From: a virus
Virus record (IMG/VR): IMGVR_UViG_3300031933_000101
Span: 1-23,748 of that record
Length of the DNA stretch: 23,748 nucleotides
Direction: 5' to 3' (one strand)
Below the pieces are notes generated by a model. It saw only the letters and a list, made by a program, of their open reading frames with translations. It made no database searches and was not told the DNA's origin. The position numbers and the translations under genes are program-made. Below, piece after piece: positions 22,813-23,748 of the stretch (position 1 is its first letter; each line of letters begins with the position of its first letter).

Positions 22813-23067
22813 TCAATGGCTAAGGCCGCTGCTGTGTATACCGTAACGACCTCGTAACTCCGCCTCCACGTGGAAGGTGAGCTGAAGATCTGTGTCAAAG
22901 TCGCACCATTCGCATTTCGCATCATCCCAACTTGACGCAGGCCCGAGGCACATTCTCGCTAATTGCCGTTTCAGTAAGAGGCAGCGATCCCGATCCTCTC
23001 GGCTCTTGCTCCACGCTATACGCTGGATTTCGCCTTTGAGGTCGGTCATGCGCTGCTCTTTGTTCAT
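22813..23067 (-). CDS. 84-aa hypothetical protein behind an attenuator-like hairpin
   Basis: The product begins MNKEQRMTDLKGEIQRIAWS and is mostly helical and charged up to about residue 40 (REDRDRCLLLKRQLARM). A CEWC pair (about 52-55) sits in an acidic beta-type part. GGAGGG stands before ATG 23067. The same frame is open upstream to a GTG at 23121, but that would cross the terminator hairpin and has no good ribosome site; the shorter form is preferred. I do not recognise a family. It follows a strong promoter and a terminator, so its expression may depend on readthrough. Confidence 0.7.
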   Translation of the reverse strand: MNKEQRMTDLKGEIQRIAWSKSREDRDRCLLLKRQLARMCLGPASSWDDAKCEWCDFDTDLQLTFHVEAELRGRYGIHSSGLSH

Positions 23068-23080
23068 GCTCCCTCCGAAA

Positions 23081-23109
23081 CAAAAAAGGCCCCCAATTTT
23101 GGGAGCCTT
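23081..23109 (-). terminator. Intrinsic terminator/attenuator just after a promoter
   Basis: Read on the minus strand, AAGGCTCCC and GGGGGCCTT pair over about nine positions around AAAATT, then TTTTTTG. One pair is G-U on this strand but C-A on the other, so it favours minus-strand termination. It lies only about 30-50 bases after the likely transcription start and before the 84-aa gene. Confidence 0.82.
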
Positions 23110-23140
23110 CCGCTTGGACACATTTCGACCATCTCTTTTG

Positions 23141-23170
23141 AGTATAGCGAATAGGGGTAGCGAATGTCAA
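23141..23170 (-). promoter_or_regulatory. Strong sigma-70 promoter for the 84-aa gene leader
   Basis: On the minus strand, TTGACA (23170-23165), 18 bases, TATACT (23146-23141). It is the best promoter match of the minus-strand small-gene region. The transcript would start near 23134 and run straight into the hairpin at 23081-23109. Confidence 0.8.
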
Positions 23171-23190
23171 TAAAAAATTTACACTACCCC
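23154..23190. repeat. Inverted repeat GGGGTAG / CTACCCC around the -35 box
   Basis: GGGGTAG (23154-23160) and CTACCCC (23184-23190) flank the TTGACA box, 23 bases apart. The spacing places the two arms about three helical turns apart centre to centre. It could be a pair of operator half-sites, or chance. Confidence 0.4.
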
Positions 23191-23210
23191 ATTTTTAGCA
23201 TACTGTTTTT

Positions 23211-23654
23211 TTAAAAATTGGTAACTTTTCTTTTTGGCCAGATCCCGCGCTTCTTCGCTCGCTTCCAAAACGACCGGCAATAACTCCCAGCTGCGAGGCT
23301 GAGACTCTTTGACCATTGCCACTCATTGTATTTCGGTTTCAACCCGTATTCTCTCAACGCCTTGCAAACTTCGGGGTACTGGTCAAGCATGTACGGGGTG
23401 CAATATTGCGCAACGACAATCAGCGCCCCTCGCTCTGTGCCCGGCAGACACGACATAAGGTCAATCGCGTATTCCAGCCGGTAATCGGTCTTTCTCTCGC
23501 TCTGCACCATGTAACACGGCCCTTTTTCTACACCGCCGTTGGCAACATGGCTTTCAACTTCGCTGAACTTTCTCGTTATACCGCCTAGTGTTGGGTGCTG
23601 CGCCAGGTCGATAAGTTGGAATGCGTCCTGAAATGCTCGCTCCCGTTCGTCCAT
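23211..23654 (-). CDS. 147-aa hypothetical protein
   Basis: The product is mixed helical, with FQLIDLAQHPTLGGITRKFS near the start, YAIDLMSCLPGTERGALIVV in the middle and a basic end (CRSFWKRAKKRGIWPKRKVT) suited to nucleic-acid binding. I do not recognise a family; a late-transcription regulator of the Q/antiterminator kind is a guess based on the basic end and position only. Two ATGs lie side by side (23657 and 23654); AGGAGG fits the second. The start overlaps the end of the gene upstream. Confidence 0.78.
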   Translation of the reverse strand: MDERERAFQDAFQLIDLAQHPTLGGITRKFSEVESHVANGGVEKGPCYMVQSERKTDYRLEYAIDLMSCLPGTERGALIVVAQYCTPYMLDQYPEVCKALREYGLKPKYNEWQWSKSLSLAAGSYCRSFWKRAKKRGIWPKRKVTNF

Positions 23655-23748
23655 CATCCCTCCTGCTGTTTGAGGTAATCCGTTAACCTCCTACCCCTGC
23701 CCCATATCTGCTTGAGCGCCGCCAAGTCCTCAGCCATCCATGACGTTC
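23654..23748 (-). CDS. C-terminus of an upstream gene (partial)
   Basis: A frame open from the window edge ends at a TGA (23656-23654) that overlaps the next start. Its last residues are MAEDLAALKQIWGRGRRLTD then YLKQQEG. The end contains the AGGAGG ribosome site of the next gene. It could be the tail of a longer gene or a short gene starting at MAEDL. Too little is visible to name it. Confidence 0.5.
   Translation of the reverse strand, partial: TSWMAEDLAALKQIWGRGRRLTDYLKQQEG

Noticed and set aside
22542-22925. 127-codon minus-strand frame across the hairpin
   Set aside because: It crosses the terminator, overlaps two better genes and has no ribosome site.
23068-23121. GTG-start extension of the 84-aa gene
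   Set aside because: It would read through the terminator stem and has no good ribosome site. It is kept as a possible regulatory leader, not as the gene start.
1-23748. CRISPR arrays, rRNA, tRNA, insertion sequences and attachment sites
   Set aside because: I saw no regularly spaced repeats, tRNA-like cloverleaf, transposase gene or integrase. A short tRNA or att core could escape reading by eye.

Overview
The window is a block of phage (or prophage) DNA, about 23.7 kb, carrying the packaging, head, connector and tail-core genes of a short-tailed podovirus plus an adjoining nest of small regulatory genes. The structural set follows the BPP-1/T7-like plan: small and large terminase, a T7-gp8-type connector/portal, spike base protein, Bbp19-like protein, scaffold, coat, Bbp16-type cement protein, tail tubular proteins A and B, a gp13-type GNAT protein, a gp14-like internal protein, a helical internal protein, a 2046-residue ejection-type protein and the start of a tail fibre. 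The promoters fit a bacterial sigma-70 consensus (TTGACA with TATAGT or TATACT), which with the T7/BPP-1-like virion suggests a Gram-negative, probably proteobacterial, host. The genus cannot be fixed from the sequence. No integrase, lysis or replication gene is in view, so lifestyle is undetermined.

Layout. (1) 1-19876, minus strand: one late operon of about 19 kb running right to left, tightly packed, with most junctions being ATGA or TGATG overlaps. Two things break it: a strong-looking UUCG-loop hairpin terminator at 12760-12783 between the head and tail modules, and a lone plus-strand gene with its own promoter (7112-7413) between two virion genes, a typical moron. (2) 19877-21703, plus strand: three consecutive cassettes, each headed by a copy of the same promoter/leader. 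Cassette 1 has a 52-aa protein and a small HTH protein. Cassette 2 has a protein with a ParB-like DGHHS motif and a 37-aa ORF. Cassette 3 has a 96-aa protein and a Cys-cluster/HTH protein. Copies 2 and 3 are almost identical and carry a 16-bp palindrome between the -35 and -10 boxes. Cassettes 1 and 3 end in near-identical terminators. (3) 21687-23748, minus strand: small accessory genes, many of them Cys-rich, including a DUF3310 protein, a 52-aa and a 40-aa protein and a 37-aa membrane peptide joined by overlapping start and stop codons. Here two genes sit behind intrinsic terminators that lie downstream of TATACTCAAAAG promoter-like boxes, suggesting attenuation or antitermination.

Working together: terminases and portal package DNA into a shell built by scaffold, coat and cement. 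Tubular A and B close the head and form the tail tube. The gp13/gp14-like, helical and giant HELGH-bearing proteins probably form the internal core ejected at infection. The fibre binds the host. The plus-strand cassettes look like a small regulon that may set the balance between the two flanking minus-strand operons.
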